This document shows positions 26,321 to 36,133 of a DNA stretch of 64,000 bases, one piece after another; position 1 is the stretch's first letter, and the number at the start of each line of letters is the position of its first letter. Source of the stretch: Limnobacter sp. MED105 (GTDB taxonomy: Bacteria > Pseudomonadota > Gammaproteobacteria > Burkholderiales > Burkholderiaceae_B). Where the stretch lies: the NCBI RefSeq assembly GCF_000170915.1, contig NZ_ABCT01000011.1:1-64000 (forward strand), written 5' to 3'. The notes below the pieces were generated by a model. It saw only the letters and a program-made list of their open reading frames with translations, was not told the origin of the DNA and made no database searches. The translations under genes and the position numbers were made by a program.

Positions 26321-27718
26321 ATGATGCCTACCTTATTGCTTACCGATGTGTTGATCTGGCTGCTGGTATTTGGCGTGTTGGCCTATGCCCGAAGCGTGAT
26401 CAAGAACCCGCTGTCCCGCGCCTCATGGGGTTTGGTTTTTCAATCGAAAATTGCCAGTGCCAGTTTGGTGGTGTTGTTGTTGGCGGTGGTGATTACCCTG
26501 CTCGACAGTGTGCACCTTCGCCTGAATGCCGAGCAGCAAAGCCGTTATGCCAGTCCGATCATTTCCGTACTCGACGTTGCCCTGGGTCCTTTGGCCTATG
26601 AACGTGAAAAGTCTTATTCAGCGCCTTTGGCCACCCGCTCCCTGAGCAAGGAAACCATGGAAGTCGATGGCAAGCCGGTGCGTGATTACGCCCGTTTGCA
26701 GTTTGGCGGTGCGCATTTGAGCGATGAAAGCATGAAGGTGCAAGATCTGCTCAAGCGCGCTTACCAAGGCGCTTTGGGCGGTGCCGTGCTGTGGGCATTT
26801 TTCCTGGCAGCGTTGTGGGTGATCCGCCGGGCCATGGTGCCTGTGGATCATCAAAACAGCATCACCGTGTTTACAGGCAGTGGCGCCTACCAAGCCGTTG
26901 TGTGGACTTTATTTGTACTTTGTATTGTGGGTGGCGTTGTGTGGAAATGGGCCGAGGCCTACCACGTGCTGGGAACCGACAAAGTGGGCGTAGACGTGTT
27001 TTACATTGCCTTGAAAGGGCTGCGCACCGCCATGCTGATTGGTTTGCTGACCACCTTGCTTACGCTGCCGGTGGGCATTGCAATGGGGTTGGCGGCGGGT
27101 TATTTCCGCGGTTGGGTTGATGACATTATTCAGTACATCTACACCACGCTGAATTCAATTCCATCGGTGTTGTTGATTGCCGCCACGGTCTTGATGTTGC
27201 AGGTGGCCCTGGATGCCAATCCAGAGGCCTTTGCATCATCAATCGAAAAAGCAGACCTGCGCCTGTTTTTCCTGTGTGCAATTTTGGGGCTCACCAGCTG
27301 GACTGGATTGGCCAGGTTAATTCGCGGCGAAGTGTTGAAAATGCGCGAGCAAGATTACATTCTTGCTGCCCGGGCCAGTGGCGTATCCAGCGTGAAAATT
27401 CTGTTCTCGCATTTGTTGCCCAATTTGATGCACCTGATTTTGATTGCCATGGTGATGGATTTTTCTGGCCTGGTACTGGCCGAGGCAGTGCTGAGTTATG
27501 TGGGTGTGGGCGTAGACCCCAGCACCTTCAGTTACGGCACCATGATCAATGCGGCAAGGCTGGAGCTAAGCCGGGAACCTGTTGTGTGGTGGAGCTTGGT
27601 GGCCGCCTTCGTATTCATGCTGTTGTTGGTGCTGTCGGCCAACCTGTTTGCCGACGCCGTACGCGATGCGTTCGATCCGCGCGCGCGCCAGTTGAAACAA
27701 TCTTTGGTAAGGGTGTAA
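26321..27718 (+). CDS. ABC transporter permease (DppC/YejE type), extended N-terminus
   Basis: 465 residues, about 150 more than a typical DppC. The C-terminal half carries the permease core: IALKGLRTAMLIGLLTTLLTLPVGI, the EAA loop in EQDYILAARASGVSSVKILFSHLLPN, and AEAVLSYVGVGVDPSTFSYGTMI. The N-terminal 190 residues contain extra membrane helices (residues 7-27, 45-65, 150-170, 190-215) separated by a periplasmic loop (HLRLNAEQQSRYASPI). Such extended forms are known for YejE-type permeases. It works with the DppB-type subunit. GGAG precedes the ATG. Confidence 0.9.
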   Translation: MMPTLLLTDVLIWLLVFGVLAYARSVIKNPLSRASWGLVFQSKIASASLVVLLLAVVITLLDSVHLRLNAEQQSRYASPIISVLDVALGPLAYEREKSYSAPLATRSLSKETMEVDGKPVRDYARLQFGGAHLSDESMKVQDLLKRAYQGALGGAVLWAFFLAALWVIRRAMVPVDHQNSITVFTGSGAYQAVVWTLFVLCIVGGVVWKWAEAYHVLGTDKVGVDVFYIALKGLRTAMLIGLLTTLLTLPVGIAMGLAAGYFRGWVDDIIQYIYTTLNSIPSVLLIAATVLMLQVALDANPEAFASSIEKADLRLFFLCAILGLTSWTGLARLIRGEVLKMREQDYILAARASGVSSVKILFSHLLPNLMHLILIAMVMDFSGLVLAEAVLSYVGVGVDPSTFSYGTMINAARLELSREPVVWWSLVAAFVFMLLLVLSANLFADAVRDAFDPRARQLKQSLVRV

Positions 27719-27722
27719 GCGT

Positions 27723-29552
27723 ATGAGTTTGCTCGACATCCATGGACTGACTACCCGATTGGCCAGCGAGGCCGGTTGGGTGCACGCGCTCGACGACATT
27801 TCACTGGCCATTGAAAAAGGCCAAACTTTCGCCCTGGTGGGTGAATCAGGTTGTGGCAAGTCAATGACCGCACTCAGCATAGCTCGCCTGTTACCCGACA
27901 GCGGCGCAATTGTTGCAGGGCAGGTGAAATTAAGCGAGGCCAGTCAAGCTGACACCGATGTGTTGCGTATCAGTGAAACCGCCATGCGCACCTTGCGCGG
28001 CAAGCGGATTGCCATGATTTTTCAGGAACCGGGCACCAGCTTGAACCCGGTGATGACGGTGGGCGATCAGCTCACTGAAATCATCTGTTTGCACACTGGT
28101 GCCAGCAAGTCGCAGGCTTTAGGTGAGGCTGAAGAGTGGCTGGGTCGGGTCGGTATTCCAGAACCCAAAAAGCGCTTGCAGCAGTATCCGTTCGAAATGT
28201 CGGGGGGGCAAAAGCAGCGTGTCATGATTGCCATGGCGCTGAGCGTAAAGCCCGATTTGCTGATTGCCGATGAACCCACCACTGCGCTGGACGTGTCCAT
28301 TCAAGCGCAGGTACTCGATTTGCTGAAAACACTGCAGCGCGAGCAGGGCATGGCCATGCTGCTGATTACCCACGACCTGGCGATTGTGAAACAAATGGCC
28401 GACACAGTGGGGCTGATGTACGCTGGCCAACTGGTTGAAAAAGCCAGCACCGCTGAGTTTTTTGCTGCACCACGCCACCCCTATGCACATGCACTGGTGA
28501 AGTCGCTGCCCAGCCAAGCCCAACGTGGGCAGGCTTTGTACGCGCTTGAAGGGCGTGTTCCGTCGTTGGTAAATCCCAAACCTGGCTGTCGGTTTGCCGC
28601 ACGCTGCATGCATGCGCAAGACCACTGCACCCAGAACACCCCCGAACTTGATCTGGCCACCACTACGCATGAAGTGCGTTGTTTTTATCACGCCGACCTG
28701 TCGTTTCACAAGCCGCAGTCGGGCTCGCAGCCGGGTGGTGATTCCACCCAGTCCGGTCAGGGCAAGGTGGTGTTGCAAACCGTGTCTTTGTCGGTCGCTT
28801 ATCCCGAAAAGGGTGGGCTACTGCGCAAGCAATTCAAGCCCGTGTTGAATCGGCTTGATCTCACGTTGCAGCAGGGGCGTACGGTGGCCTTGGTGGGCGA
28901 ATCGGGTTCAGGCAAAACAACTGCTGCTCGCGCATTGTTGGGTTTGATCGGCAGCAATGCAAAAGTGGAAGGCGATGTGTTGATGGACAGCAGGCCGCTT
29001 CGCCAATGGGCGGAGCGCGGCCCTGAGGGCTGGCGCTCGAAAATTCAATTTGTATTTCAGGACCCTTTTGCTTCTCTGAATCCTCGCCATCGAATTGCAG
29101 AAATTCTGGAAGAACCTTTGCTGAGCTTGCGCCCCGATCTTGATGTGGCAGCGCGCAAGGCCCGGGTGCTGAAAGTGATCGAGCAAGTCAGCATGCCCGA
29201 AGAAGCCCTGGCCCGATTCCCCCATGAATTTTCGGGTGGGCAGCGGCAGCGCATCGCAATTGCACGCGCCTTGGTTTCTGAACCCAAAATTTTAATTTGC
29301 GACGAACCGACTTCGGCGCTGGACGTATCAGTTCAGGCCCAAATACTGAATTTGCTGAAACGGTTGCAGAATGAAACCGGCGTGGCCATGCTGTTCATTA
29401 CACACAATTTGGCTGTGGTTCAGTACCTGGCCGATGAAGTGGTGGTGTTAAGGCATGGCGATGTGGTTGAGCGCGGTTCGGCAGAACAGTTGTTTGCCAA
29501 CCCGCAGCATGCATACACCCGTCAGCTAATCGATGCGGCGCCACTGCTGTAA
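27723..29552 (+). CDS. ABC transporter ATPase with two fused nucleotide-binding domains
   Basis: 609 residues carrying two complete ATPase domains, like YejF and GsiA. Domain one has Walker A GESGCGKS, signature EMSGGQKQRV and Walker B LLIADEPTTALD. Domain two has GESGSGKTTA, EFSGGQRQRIAIARAL and ILICDEPTSALD. Each is followed by a His switch (LLITHDLAIV, LFITHNLAVV). A Cys-rich oligopeptide-transporter C-terminal region lies between (GCRFAARCMHAQDHCTQN). It powers the two permeases; ATG 27723 is 4 bases after the permease stop. The gene converges on mltD with 6 bases between and no obvious terminator. Confidence 0.94.
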   Translation: MSLLDIHGLTTRLASEAGWVHALDDISLAIEKGQTFALVGESGCGKSMTALSIARLLPDSGAIVAGQVKLSEASQADTDVLRISETAMRTLRGKRIAMIFQEPGTSLNPVMTVGDQLTEIICLHTGASKSQALGEAEEWLGRVGIPEPKKRLQQYPFEMSGGQKQRVMIAMALSVKPDLLIADEPTTALDVSIQAQVLDLLKTLQREQGMAMLLITHDLAIVKQMADTVGLMYAGQLVEKASTAEFFAAPRHPYAHALVKSLPSQAQRGQALYALEGRVPSLVNPKPGCRFAARCMHAQDHCTQNTPELDLATTTHEVRCFYHADLSFHKPQSGSQPGGDSTQSGQGKVVLQTVSLSVAYPEKGGLLRKQFKPVLNRLDLTLQQGRTVALVGESGSGKTTAARALLGLIGSNAKVEGDVLMDSRPLRQWAERGPEGWRSKIQFVFQDPFASLNPRHRIAEILEEPLLSLRPDLDVAARKARVLKVIEQVSMPEEALARFPHEFSGGQRQRIAIARALVSEPKILICDEPTSALDVSVQAQILNLLKRLQNETGVAMLFITHNLAVVQYLADEVVVLRHGDVVERGSAEQLFANPQHAYTRQLIDAAPLL

Positions 29553-29558
29553 AACGGT

Positions 29559-30854
29559 TCAAGATTCCCAGCTGCCTGGTTTCGGGGTGTGTGGAATGCT
29601 TAATTTCATGCCGGGTTTGATCAACTTCTTCTTGCCCAAGCCATTGAGTTTCTGCAAGGCCTTCACGCTCACATCAAAGCGTTGGGCTATTTCTCCCAAG
29701 GTGTCGCCTTTCTTGACCGTGTAGCTGCGTTGGGTTTTGGGTGGTTTGTACTGTTTCAGGCTGGCCTGAATTTTCGCGCTGTATTCAACAGGCACCAGCA
29801 GCGTATTGCTGTGGGCCGCGTACAAAACCGGTTGGTTCAAACCGGGGTTCAGTTTGCGAATCAACTCCAGTTCCACGTCAGCCAGGCGAGCAATCTCCCG
29901 AAGGTCCACATCAGCGCTGCGTTTGATTTCAGCAAAGTAAGGTTTGTTCGGGAACTTGGGTAAACTCAGCCCAAAGCGTTCCGGGCTTTGAATCAGGTTT
30001 TTAAGCGCTTGTAGTTTCGGAATGTAATGTCTGGTTTCCAGAGGCAATTCAAGGTTGTCCAAGGTAGGCTCCAGGCCTGCCTCCTGTGCTTTTTTAACTG
30101 CCCGTAGCACTGAACCTTCTCCCCAGTTGTAAGACAGTAAAGCCAGGTGCCAGTCGCCATGCATATCGTAGAGGTACGTCAGGTAGTCTAGTGCCGCGCG
30201 AGTAGAGGCCACCAGGTCTCGCCGCTCATCAACCCACTTGTTTTGTTTCAAGTCAAACTGACGGCCCGTGCTCGGTATAAATTGCCACAAACCTTCGGCG
30301 GCTGAGGGGGAGCGGGCATGTGGGTTGAACTGGCTTTCAATGAAAGGCAGCAAAGCCAGCTCAGAAGGCATGCCACGTTTGGCACATTCTTGCGCAATGA
30401 AATAAATATATGGTTCGGAGCGTTGCAACATATTGTTCACCATGCGCTTGTTTTTCAGCAACGCGCGTTCGCGAACATCGACTGCTTGTGTTTCCAGATC
30501 AGGTATCGAAAAGCCTTTGCGGATATCAGCCCACACATCTCCAGCTTCTTCAGCCAGGTCGAGGGTGATCAGGTCGAATGGCCCAGACATCTTCAGTTCA
30601 AGACCGGGGTTGGGGGCAACCAGGCCAAACAGTTGAACCTCCTCGCTGTCAGCATTCAGCGCAATCTCGGCCTGTTGCGCGTTGGCCCAGCTTAGGTTGG
30701 GCCCAGCGGCGATAAGTCCAGCCAAAATACCAAATACCGCCTTGAAACGACCGTTGGTGGCCGCTTTGGTATAAGGCTTGATTCCATTTTTGAACGAGTC
30801 AGATTTCAAAGGGCTTGGGTGCCGGACAGGGCAAAGAGCGAAATGAAAGTGCAT
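29559..30854 (-). CDS. mltD: Membrane-bound lytic transglycosylase D-like, with one LysM domain
   Basis: About 431 residues from ATG 30854; a TTG 27 bases upstream is possible. A signal sequence ends near SWANA (about residue 59), after an unusually long polar N-region. The SLT domain covers about residues 125-290, with the catalytic Glu in LALLPFIESQFNPHA and the LLSYNWGEGSV motif. One LysM repeat is at the C-terminus (SYTVKKGDTLGEIAQRF and INxxM-type LIKPGMKLSIP); E. coli MltD has two. It cleaves murein glycan strands with 1,6-anhydro product. No lipobox is seen, so it may be soluble in the periplasm. It heads the mltD-gloB region typical of Burkholderiales. Confidence 0.9.
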   Translation of the reverse strand: MHFHFALCPVRHPSPLKSDSFKNGIKPYTKAATNGRFKAVFGILAGLIAAGPNLSWANAQQAEIALNADSEEVQLFGLVAPNPGLELKMSGPFDLITLDLAEEAGDVWADIRKGFSIPDLETQAVDVRERALLKNKRMVNNMLQRSEPYIYFIAQECAKRGMPSELALLPFIESQFNPHARSPSAAEGLWQFIPSTGRQFDLKQNKWVDERRDLVASTRAALDYLTYLYDMHGDWHLALLSYNWGEGSVLRAVKKAQEAGLEPTLDNLELPLETRHYIPKLQALKNLIQSPERFGLSLPKFPNKPYFAEIKRSADVDLREIARLADVELELIRKLNPGLNQPVLYAAHSNTLLVPVEYSAKIQASLKQYKPPKTQRSYTVKKGDTLGEIAQRFDVSVKALQKLNGLGKKKLIKPGMKLSIPHTPKPGSWES

Positions 30855-30973
30855 CCTATGTTGAACTTTTGTGTAGGTCAATCGAGAGTTGACCCATGCC
30901 CCAGCCTGAGTGACACCCCTTGAATTATTTCAAATAAGTGATTTTGTAAAAAATTGTTAACTCGTTATTGCAA

Positions 30974-31747
30974 TCAGAAAGTGTCTTTTGCGTCGCGTAT
31001 TTGTTTGAATTCAATGGGGTTTTTGGCATTGATAAACAAATTGCTGAGCCGCTCAATACCCAACGTTGTCGGAATAGTGCTTAAGCCCTGTTCCCGAATT
31101 CTGCGGACTTCATTTTCCCTGGCTTCAATATTTTTGGACTCGGGTGAATAGGTCCGTGCAAACCGCATATTCGATTCCGTGTATTCATGCGCGCAGTAGA
31201 CGCGGGTGTTTGCCGGAAATTGATTGAGTTTTTGAAGGGATTCAAACATTTGTTGGGCGCTGCCCTCAAACAGGCGTCCACAGCCGCCCGAGAACAGGGT
31301 ATCGCCTGGAAACATCCAGGTCTCTTCGCTGTTCATGGTGTCTTTTAGCTCAATCACGTAAGCCAAGTGGTCCACCGTGTGACCAGGTACTTCCAATACC
31401 TGAGCGACCAGGCAGTGCACATCCACGGTGTCACCTTCCCGCACCGGGCGGTTGATCTGTGCAATTCTTCCACTGGCTGGGCCATACACCGGAAGGTCTT
31501 TACCCGCTTTACTCAACAGCGCGTCGATTCCACCCACGTGGTCCATGTGGTGATGGGTAACCAAAATACCGCTAAGATGGTAACCATGAGAATCCAGAAA
31601 TTCTTGAACTGACTTGCTGCAACCGGGGTCTACCACCATGCAGGCCTTACTCGGTTCATGAACAATCGCCCACAGGTAGTTGTCCTGAAAGGCCGGAATG
31701 CCATAGACCGACCAATTCGAAACTTGAGAAGACTTGAATGATTCCAT
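30974..31747 (-). CDS. gloB: Hydroxyacylglutathione hydrolase (glyoxalase II)
   Basis: 257 residues from ATG 31747. Binuclear metal ligands are in VTHHHMDHVGGIDALL, then LEVPGHTVDHLAY and FPGDTLFSGGCGRLFEGS, and substrate contacts in YCAHEYTESNMRFA. It hydrolyses S-lactoylglutathione to lactate and glutathione, the second step of methylglyoxal detoxification. Its 5' end overlaps the divergent methyltransferase start by 10 bases if that gene begins at 31738. The order mltD, gloB, methyltransferase, rnhA, dnaQ is widely conserved in Burkholderiales. Confidence 0.94.
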   Translation of the reverse strand: MESFKSSQVSNWSVYGIPAFQDNYLWAIVHEPSKACMVVDPGCSKSVQEFLDSHGYHLSGILVTHHHMDHVGGIDALLSKAGKDLPVYGPASGRIAQINRPVREGDTVDVHCLVAQVLEVPGHTVDHLAYVIELKDTMNSEETWMFPGDTLFSGGCGRLFEGSAQQMFESLQKLNQFPANTRVYCAHEYTESNMRFARTYSPESKNIEARENEVRRIREQGLSTIPTTLGIERLSNLFINAKNPIEFKQIRDAKDTF

Positions 31748-32556
31748 CTGAACCCCTGAACGACTTGAGTACACAACAAGCCCAAATGTTAGCACTCGAC
31801 GCCTGGTTGAACACACCGGCGGGGCGGTACTTCACAAGCCGTGAGCAGGCCTGGATTGATTCTGTTGTGCCCGATCTGTTCGGTTTCAGGGCTGTGCAAC
31901 TGGGTACCAGGCTGGTCGATGGCTTGAAAGAAAGCCGCATTCCCCATAGGGCTTACGTGCAGCAGGGTTTGGTGGCCAGCAAGCCCGAGGGTGTGGAAGT
32001 GGTTACACCTGATTGCTTTGCCGAGTTTGAAGAACTGCCTTTCGAGAGCCAGTCGCTGGACATGATTGTGCTTCCTCACGTGCTCGAATTTTCAGAAGAC
32101 CCGCACCAGCTGCTGCGTGAAGTGGAGCGTGTGCTGATGCCCGAAGGGCGGGTTGTGATCACTGGTTTTAACCCGATGTCGCTGTGGGGTCTTCGCCACG
32201 CAGCCCTGAAACGCTGGGCACCGGTGTGGCCCGAAGGGTGCGAGCCGATCCATTTGAGTCGCTTGAAAGATTGGCTGAAGCTTTTGTCTTGCGAACCCGA
32301 GTTTGGTCGTTTTGGTTGTTACCGTTTTCCGGCATTCACCGAAAAGGGGCTAAGCCGGATGGGTTTTATGGAGCACGCGGGCGACCGGTGGTGGCCGGTC
32401 TGTGGTGCCGTTTATTTTGTGTGCGCGGTAAAAAGGGTGCGTGGCATGCGCTTGATCGGGCCAGCCTTCAAAGACAAGAAAGTATCCGCACGCCAACTGA
32501 AACCTGTGGCCAATAAGGCGCTGAATAAAACACCTACAATAGGCGACCGTGGATAA
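31738..32556 (+). CDS. Class I SAM-dependent methyltransferase
   Basis: 272 residues from ATG 31738 (weak GAGAAG upstream); ATG 31786, beginning MLALDAWLNTP, is an alternative that avoids overlap with gloB. The SAM-binding core is shortened: the usual GxGxG first loop is not clear, but LPFESQSLDMIVLPHVLEF is the standard acidic strand and post-II motif, followed by LREVERVLMPEGRVVITGFNPMSLWGL. This is the methyltransferase that sits between gloB and rnhA in many Burkholderiales. Its substrate is not known. Loss of the glycine loop may mean altered SAM binding. Confidence 0.82.
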   Translation: MIPSEPLNDLSTQQAQMLALDAWLNTPAGRYFTSREQAWIDSVVPDLFGFRAVQLGTRLVDGLKESRIPHRAYVQQGLVASKPEGVEVVTPDCFAEFEELPFESQSLDMIVLPHVLEFSEDPHQLLREVERVLMPEGRVVITGFNPMSLWGLRHAALKRWAPVWPEGCEPIHLSRLKDWLKLLSCEPEFGRFGCYRFPAFTEKGLSRMGFMEHAGDRWWPVCGAVYFVCAVKRVRGMRLIGPAFKDKKVSARQLKPVANKALNKTPTIGDRG

Positions 32557-32574
32557 GGCCAACAGGATTGAATT

Positions 32575-33030
32575 GTGACAGAACAAAGAATTGCCAGCGT
32601 CGTGATGTATGCCGACGGGGCTTGTAAAGGCAACCCAGGGCCTGGTGGCTGGGGTGTGTTTTTGCAATCGGGTGACCATGCCAAAGAATTGTGCGGTGGT
32701 GAATTGAACACCACCAACAACCGCATGGAATTGACCGCCGTGATCGAGGGTTTGAATGCGTTGAAGAAACGTTGCAGCATCGACGTGTACACCGATTCGC
32801 AGTACGTGCGTAAAGGAGTATTGGAGTGGATGCCAAAGTGGAAAATGAATGGCTGGAAAACCTCGGATAAAAAGCCGGTGAAAAATGCTGACTTGTGGCA
32901 AATACTCGATGAAGCCAGTGTTCGTCACTTGGTGCGCTGGCATTGGGTGAAGGGCCATTCCGGTAATCCCGGAAACGAAAAGGCCGATGCGTTGGCCAAC
33001 TTGGGTGTAGAGAAGGCGATGAAACAATGA
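32575..33030 (+). CDS. rnhA: Ribonuclease HI
   Basis: 151 residues from a GTG start at 32575. All four catalytic acids are present: Asp in [18 protein letters not shown], Glu in [13 protein letters not shown], Asp in [10 protein letters not shown] and Asp in [11 protein letters not shown]. The basic handle ([16 protein letters not shown]) is retained. It degrades the RNA strand of RNA-DNA hybrids. The stop overlaps the dnaQ ATG by 4 bases, the usual rnhA-dnaQ coupling. Confidence 0.97.
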   Translation: MTEQRIASVVMYADGACKGNPGPGGWGVFLQSGDHAKELCGGELNTTNNRMELTAVIEGLNALKKRCSIDVYTDSQYVRKGVLEWMPKWKMNGWKTSDKKPVKNADLWQILDEASVRHLVRWHWVKGHSGNPGNEKADALANLGVEKAMKQ

Positions 33031-33749
33031 GATATGTAGTACTGGACACAGAAACAACAGGCCTGGAAGTTCGGCAAGGTCACCGCATCATCGAAATTGG
33101 ATGCATTGAAGTGAACGGTCGGCAAGTGACTGACCACCACTTTCATCAATACATCAACCCCGAGCGTGAAGTGGATGAGGGCGCCTTTCAGGTGCACGGT
33201 ATTTCCGACGAAATGCTCGCGGACAAGCCCAAATTCAAGCAAATCGCGAAAGATTTTCTCGATTTTGTGCAAGGCAGTACGCTGATTATTCACAACGCAT
33301 CATTCGACATTGGCTTTCTGGACGGTGAACTAGAGCGCCTTGGTTTGGGGAAGATGGCCGACTATGTGGATGGCGTGATCGACTCCTTGGGTATGGCGCG
33401 CGAAATGTTTCCGGGCAAGCGCAACAATCTGGATGCACTGTGTGACCGACTTGGCGTGAACAATGCACACCGCCAGTTACACGGGGCGCTGCTGGACTCG
33501 CAAATTCTGGCAGAAGTCTATTTGGCCATGACCCGCGGGCAAGATAGTTTGGTAATTGACCTGAATGCGCAGCACGATGACGACGGTGTAGAGAGAATCA
33601 AACTTAGCGCACTGAATTTGCCCGAACCTGAGCCCACTGAAGAAGAGTTGGTCTTGCATCAGGCGTATTTGGCTGACATTGAAAAAGCGGCCAAAGGGCC
33701 AAGCGTGTGGAGCAAAATTAGCCAGGCGACTGAAGAACCCGCAGTTTAA
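33027..33749 (+). CDS. dnaQ: DNA polymerase III epsilon subunit (3'-5' exonuclease)
   Basis: 240 residues. The DEDDh exonuclease motifs are clear: Exo [12 protein letters not shown] at the N-terminus, Exo II in [16 protein letters not shown], and Exo III in [17 protein letters not shown] with the catalytic His. The C-terminal 60 residues form the polymerase-binding tail ([18 protein letters not shown]). It proofreads chromosomal replication. It overlaps rnhA by 4 bases. Confidence 0.97.
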   Translation: MRYVVLDTETTGLEVRQGHRIIEIGCIEVNGRQVTDHHFHQYINPEREVDEGAFQVHGISDEMLADKPKFKQIAKDFLDFVQGSTLIIHNASFDIGFLDGELERLGLGKMADYVDGVIDSLGMAREMFPGKRNNLDALCDRLGVNNAHRQLHGALLDSQILAEVYLAMTRGQDSLVIDLNAQHDDDGVERIKLSALNLPEPEPTEEELVLHQAYLADIEKAAKGPSVWSKISQATEEPAV

Positions 33750-33760
33750 GGAGGTTTGCC

Positions 33761-36055
33761 ATGAAAAAGGCAATTGTATGGGGCATGGGCATTGTGGTTG
33801 GTGTGCCGCTTGTGTTGGCAGCCACCGCAGCGATCTTGGTGAATACGATTGACCAACAGGCTTTGTTGAACAAAGCCAGTGCCATCGTCAAGGAAAAGCA
33901 GCAGCGTGATTTGGCATTCACCGGCCCCGTGCAGTTAAAGTGGTTTCCCTCGATTGGTGCCGACCTGAATGGCGTAACACTCTCGGAATTTCAAAGTACC
34001 GATCAATTTCTGAAAGCTGACAAAGTCAGTATTTCATTGGCTTTGTTGCCTCTGTTAAGTTCAGAGGTGGTGGTTGACGCGATACAAGCCAGCGGCGTCA
34101 CTGTCAATGTCGCAAAAAATGCGGATGGCAAGTTCAACTTTGATGATTTAAGCAAATCCGACAATCAAGATGAAGTTCAAAGTGAGTCTGAACCAAGTCC
34201 GGACACTGGTGAACAGGCACTTAATTTTTCAGTGGATTCAATTGCACTTGAAAATCTGAATGTAGCGTACATTGACAAGCAGACTGGCTCGGAAGCCTCG
34301 CTGAACAACTTTGCCATGCAAAGTGGTCGCATTGAGCCTGGTGTGCCCACCGACATTGAACTGAAAGGCAATGTGAAGGCCAACAAGCCGCAGGCCGATT
34401 TGAACATCGACCTGAACACCCGCCTTGAATTTGGTTTGGGTGAAAACCTGTATGCGAATTTTGAAAATTTGAAATTTGCGGTGTTGGGTCAACTGGATCA
34501 GCAACAAGCCGATGTGAATGTGCAGGCCAGCACCTTGAATGTGAATCCGAATACTTTGGAAATCAAGGCGCAGTCGCTGGATGCCAAAGCCAAAGGACAA
34601 CTTCCCAATGTGGGTGCATTCGATGTCAGCTTGATCTCACCCTCACTGGAGCTCAGTGAAACTGTGGCGCGTGGTGAGGCCTTGAATTTCAAGGCCGACT
34701 TGAAGCAAGCCACACGCAGTATCAACGCCACGCTTGACTTGGCAGGCTTGCAGGGCAATTTGAAGCAGGCGGTGTCTGCTGCATTGAAAACTACAGTGAA
34801 TTTGGTGGAAGGTGAGCGCACGGTGAATTTGCAGCTGGCCAGTCCCATGACCTTGAACATGAAAAGTCAATTGATCGAATTGGCAGCGCTGACTGGTCAA
34901 CTCGATGTGAAAGATCCTGCTCTGCCTAAAAAGCAGGCCAGCATGCCCTTGGCTGGCCGGTTGGCAGTGAACAACACGGAAAAAACTGCCGAGCTGGATT
35001 TGAACTCGAAATTTGAAGCCACCAGTTTTGATTTGAAAGCGGCCGTTAAAAATTTTGCCAAACCAGCGATTACCGCAGTACTGAATGCTGACAAGCTGGA
35101 TATCGATGCCTTGTTGCCTCCCAAGAAAAACTCAGGCACCAAGACCACGTCAAGTTCGGCTGAAAAGCCTCAAGACACGCCTGTTGACCTAAGCCCGCTG
35201 CGCAACTTGAACCTGGATCTGACTGCCAATATCGGCGAACTGAAAGTGTCGAATATTCAAGCCCAGCAATTGAAAACAAAGGCAGTGGCGCGAGGGGGCA
35301 AGCTGACCATCTCGCCGCTGGATGCAAAGTTGTACGGCGGTTCAACCACGGGTGTGATTACTGCCGATGCGAATACTCAAACAGTGACCGTGAACCAGAA
35401 CATGACCGGCGTGCAAATTCAGCCTGTGATCAAAGCGCTGCTCGACAAAGACATGGTCGAGGGCAAGGGCAATGTAGGTATCAATATTCGCACCACAGGC
35501 AACACGGTGAACCAGATGAAAGCTGCCTTGGATGGCAAGGTTTCGGTCAGTCTTCAAGACGGTGCCATTAAAGGTATTAATCTGGCTGAACGGTTCAGAA
35601 ATGCAAAATCGCTGTTAAGCAGCGGCAGCAACTCCACCCAAAAAACAGACACTGCCCAGAAAACCGATTTCAGTTCATTGGCGGTCAGTTTTGACATTGC
35701 CAATGGCGTGGCCAGCTCCAATGACTTGAATGTGATGGCCCCCCTGTTTCGAATTGGCGGCGAAGGGCGGGTGAATTTGGTGAACAATTCTCTGGATTAC
35801 CTGGCGAAGGCATCGGTGGTGGCCACCAGCACAGGGCAGGGTGGAAAAACCCTCGACTCGGGTTTGAATGGCGTGACTGTGCCGGTTCGCCTGTACGGTC
35901 CGTTCACGGGCGTTCAGTGGGAGTTGCAGTTCAAAGAGTTGGCCAAAGAAGCGGCCAAAGCCAAATTGCAACCCAAAATTGATGAGAAGAAAGAGGAACT
36001 GAAAAACAAGGCTGAGGAAAAAGTAAGGGATGCTTTGAAAGGTTTCCTGAAATAA
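33761..36055 (+). CDS. AsmA-family protein
   Basis: 764 residues. One N-terminal membrane helix (residues 4-28, WGMGIVVGVPLVLAATAAIL) anchors a large periplasmic protein. The N-terminal AsmA signature is seen in LAFTGPVQLKWFPSIGADLNGVTLSE, and the C-terminal AsmA domain contains AKLYGGSTTGVITADAN and the late repeat region GKVSVSLQDGAIKGINLAERFR. The tail is a charged coiled helix (KKEELKNKAEEKVRDALK). AsmA-like proteins are now seen as bridge-like lipid-transfer proteins between the two membranes. GGAGG lies upstream of the ATG, 11 bases after dnaQ, so it could be in the same transcript. Confidence 0.9.
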   Translation: MKKAIVWGMGIVVGVPLVLAATAAILVNTIDQQALLNKASAIVKEKQQRDLAFTGPVQLKWFPSIGADLNGVTLSEFQSTDQFLKADKVSISLALLPLLSSEVVVDAIQASGVTVNVAKNADGKFNFDDLSKSDNQDEVQSESEPSPDTGEQALNFSVDSIALENLNVAYIDKQTGSEASLNNFAMQSGRIEPGVPTDIELKGNVKANKPQADLNIDLNTRLEFGLGENLYANFENLKFAVLGQLDQQQADVNVQASTLNVNPNTLEIKAQSLDAKAKGQLPNVGAFDVSLISPSLELSETVARGEALNFKADLKQATRSINATLDLAGLQGNLKQAVSAALKTTVNLVEGERTVNLQLASPMTLNMKSQLIELAALTGQLDVKDPALPKKQASMPLAGRLAVNNTEKTAELDLNSKFEATSFDLKAAVKNFAKPAITAVLNADKLDIDALLPPKKNSGTKTTSSSAEKPQDTPVDLSPLRNLNLDLTANIGELKVSNIQAQQLKTKAVARGGKLTISPLDAKLYGGSTTGVITADANTQTVTVNQNMTGVQIQPVIKALLDKDMVEGKGNVGINIRTTGNTVNQMKAALDGKVSVSLQDGAIKGINLAERFRNAKSLLSSGSNSTQKTDTAQKTDFSSLAVSFDIANGVASSNDLNVMAPLFRIGGEGRVNLVNNSLDYLAKASVVATSTGQGGKTLDSGLNGVTVPVRLYGPFTGVQWELQFKELAKEAAKAKLQPKIDEKKEELKNKAEEKVRDALKGFLK

Positions 36056-36133
36056 CCGCCCCGTGGGGGTTGGTGCTTTGGGGGGCAATAGTTTGCTACC
36101 ATCAAGGCAAATTATTCTTAAAACGGTGCCCCT

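Noticed and set aside
36056-36080. GC-rich hairpin after the AsmA gene
   Set aside because: Stem is short and no T run follows, so termination is not supported.
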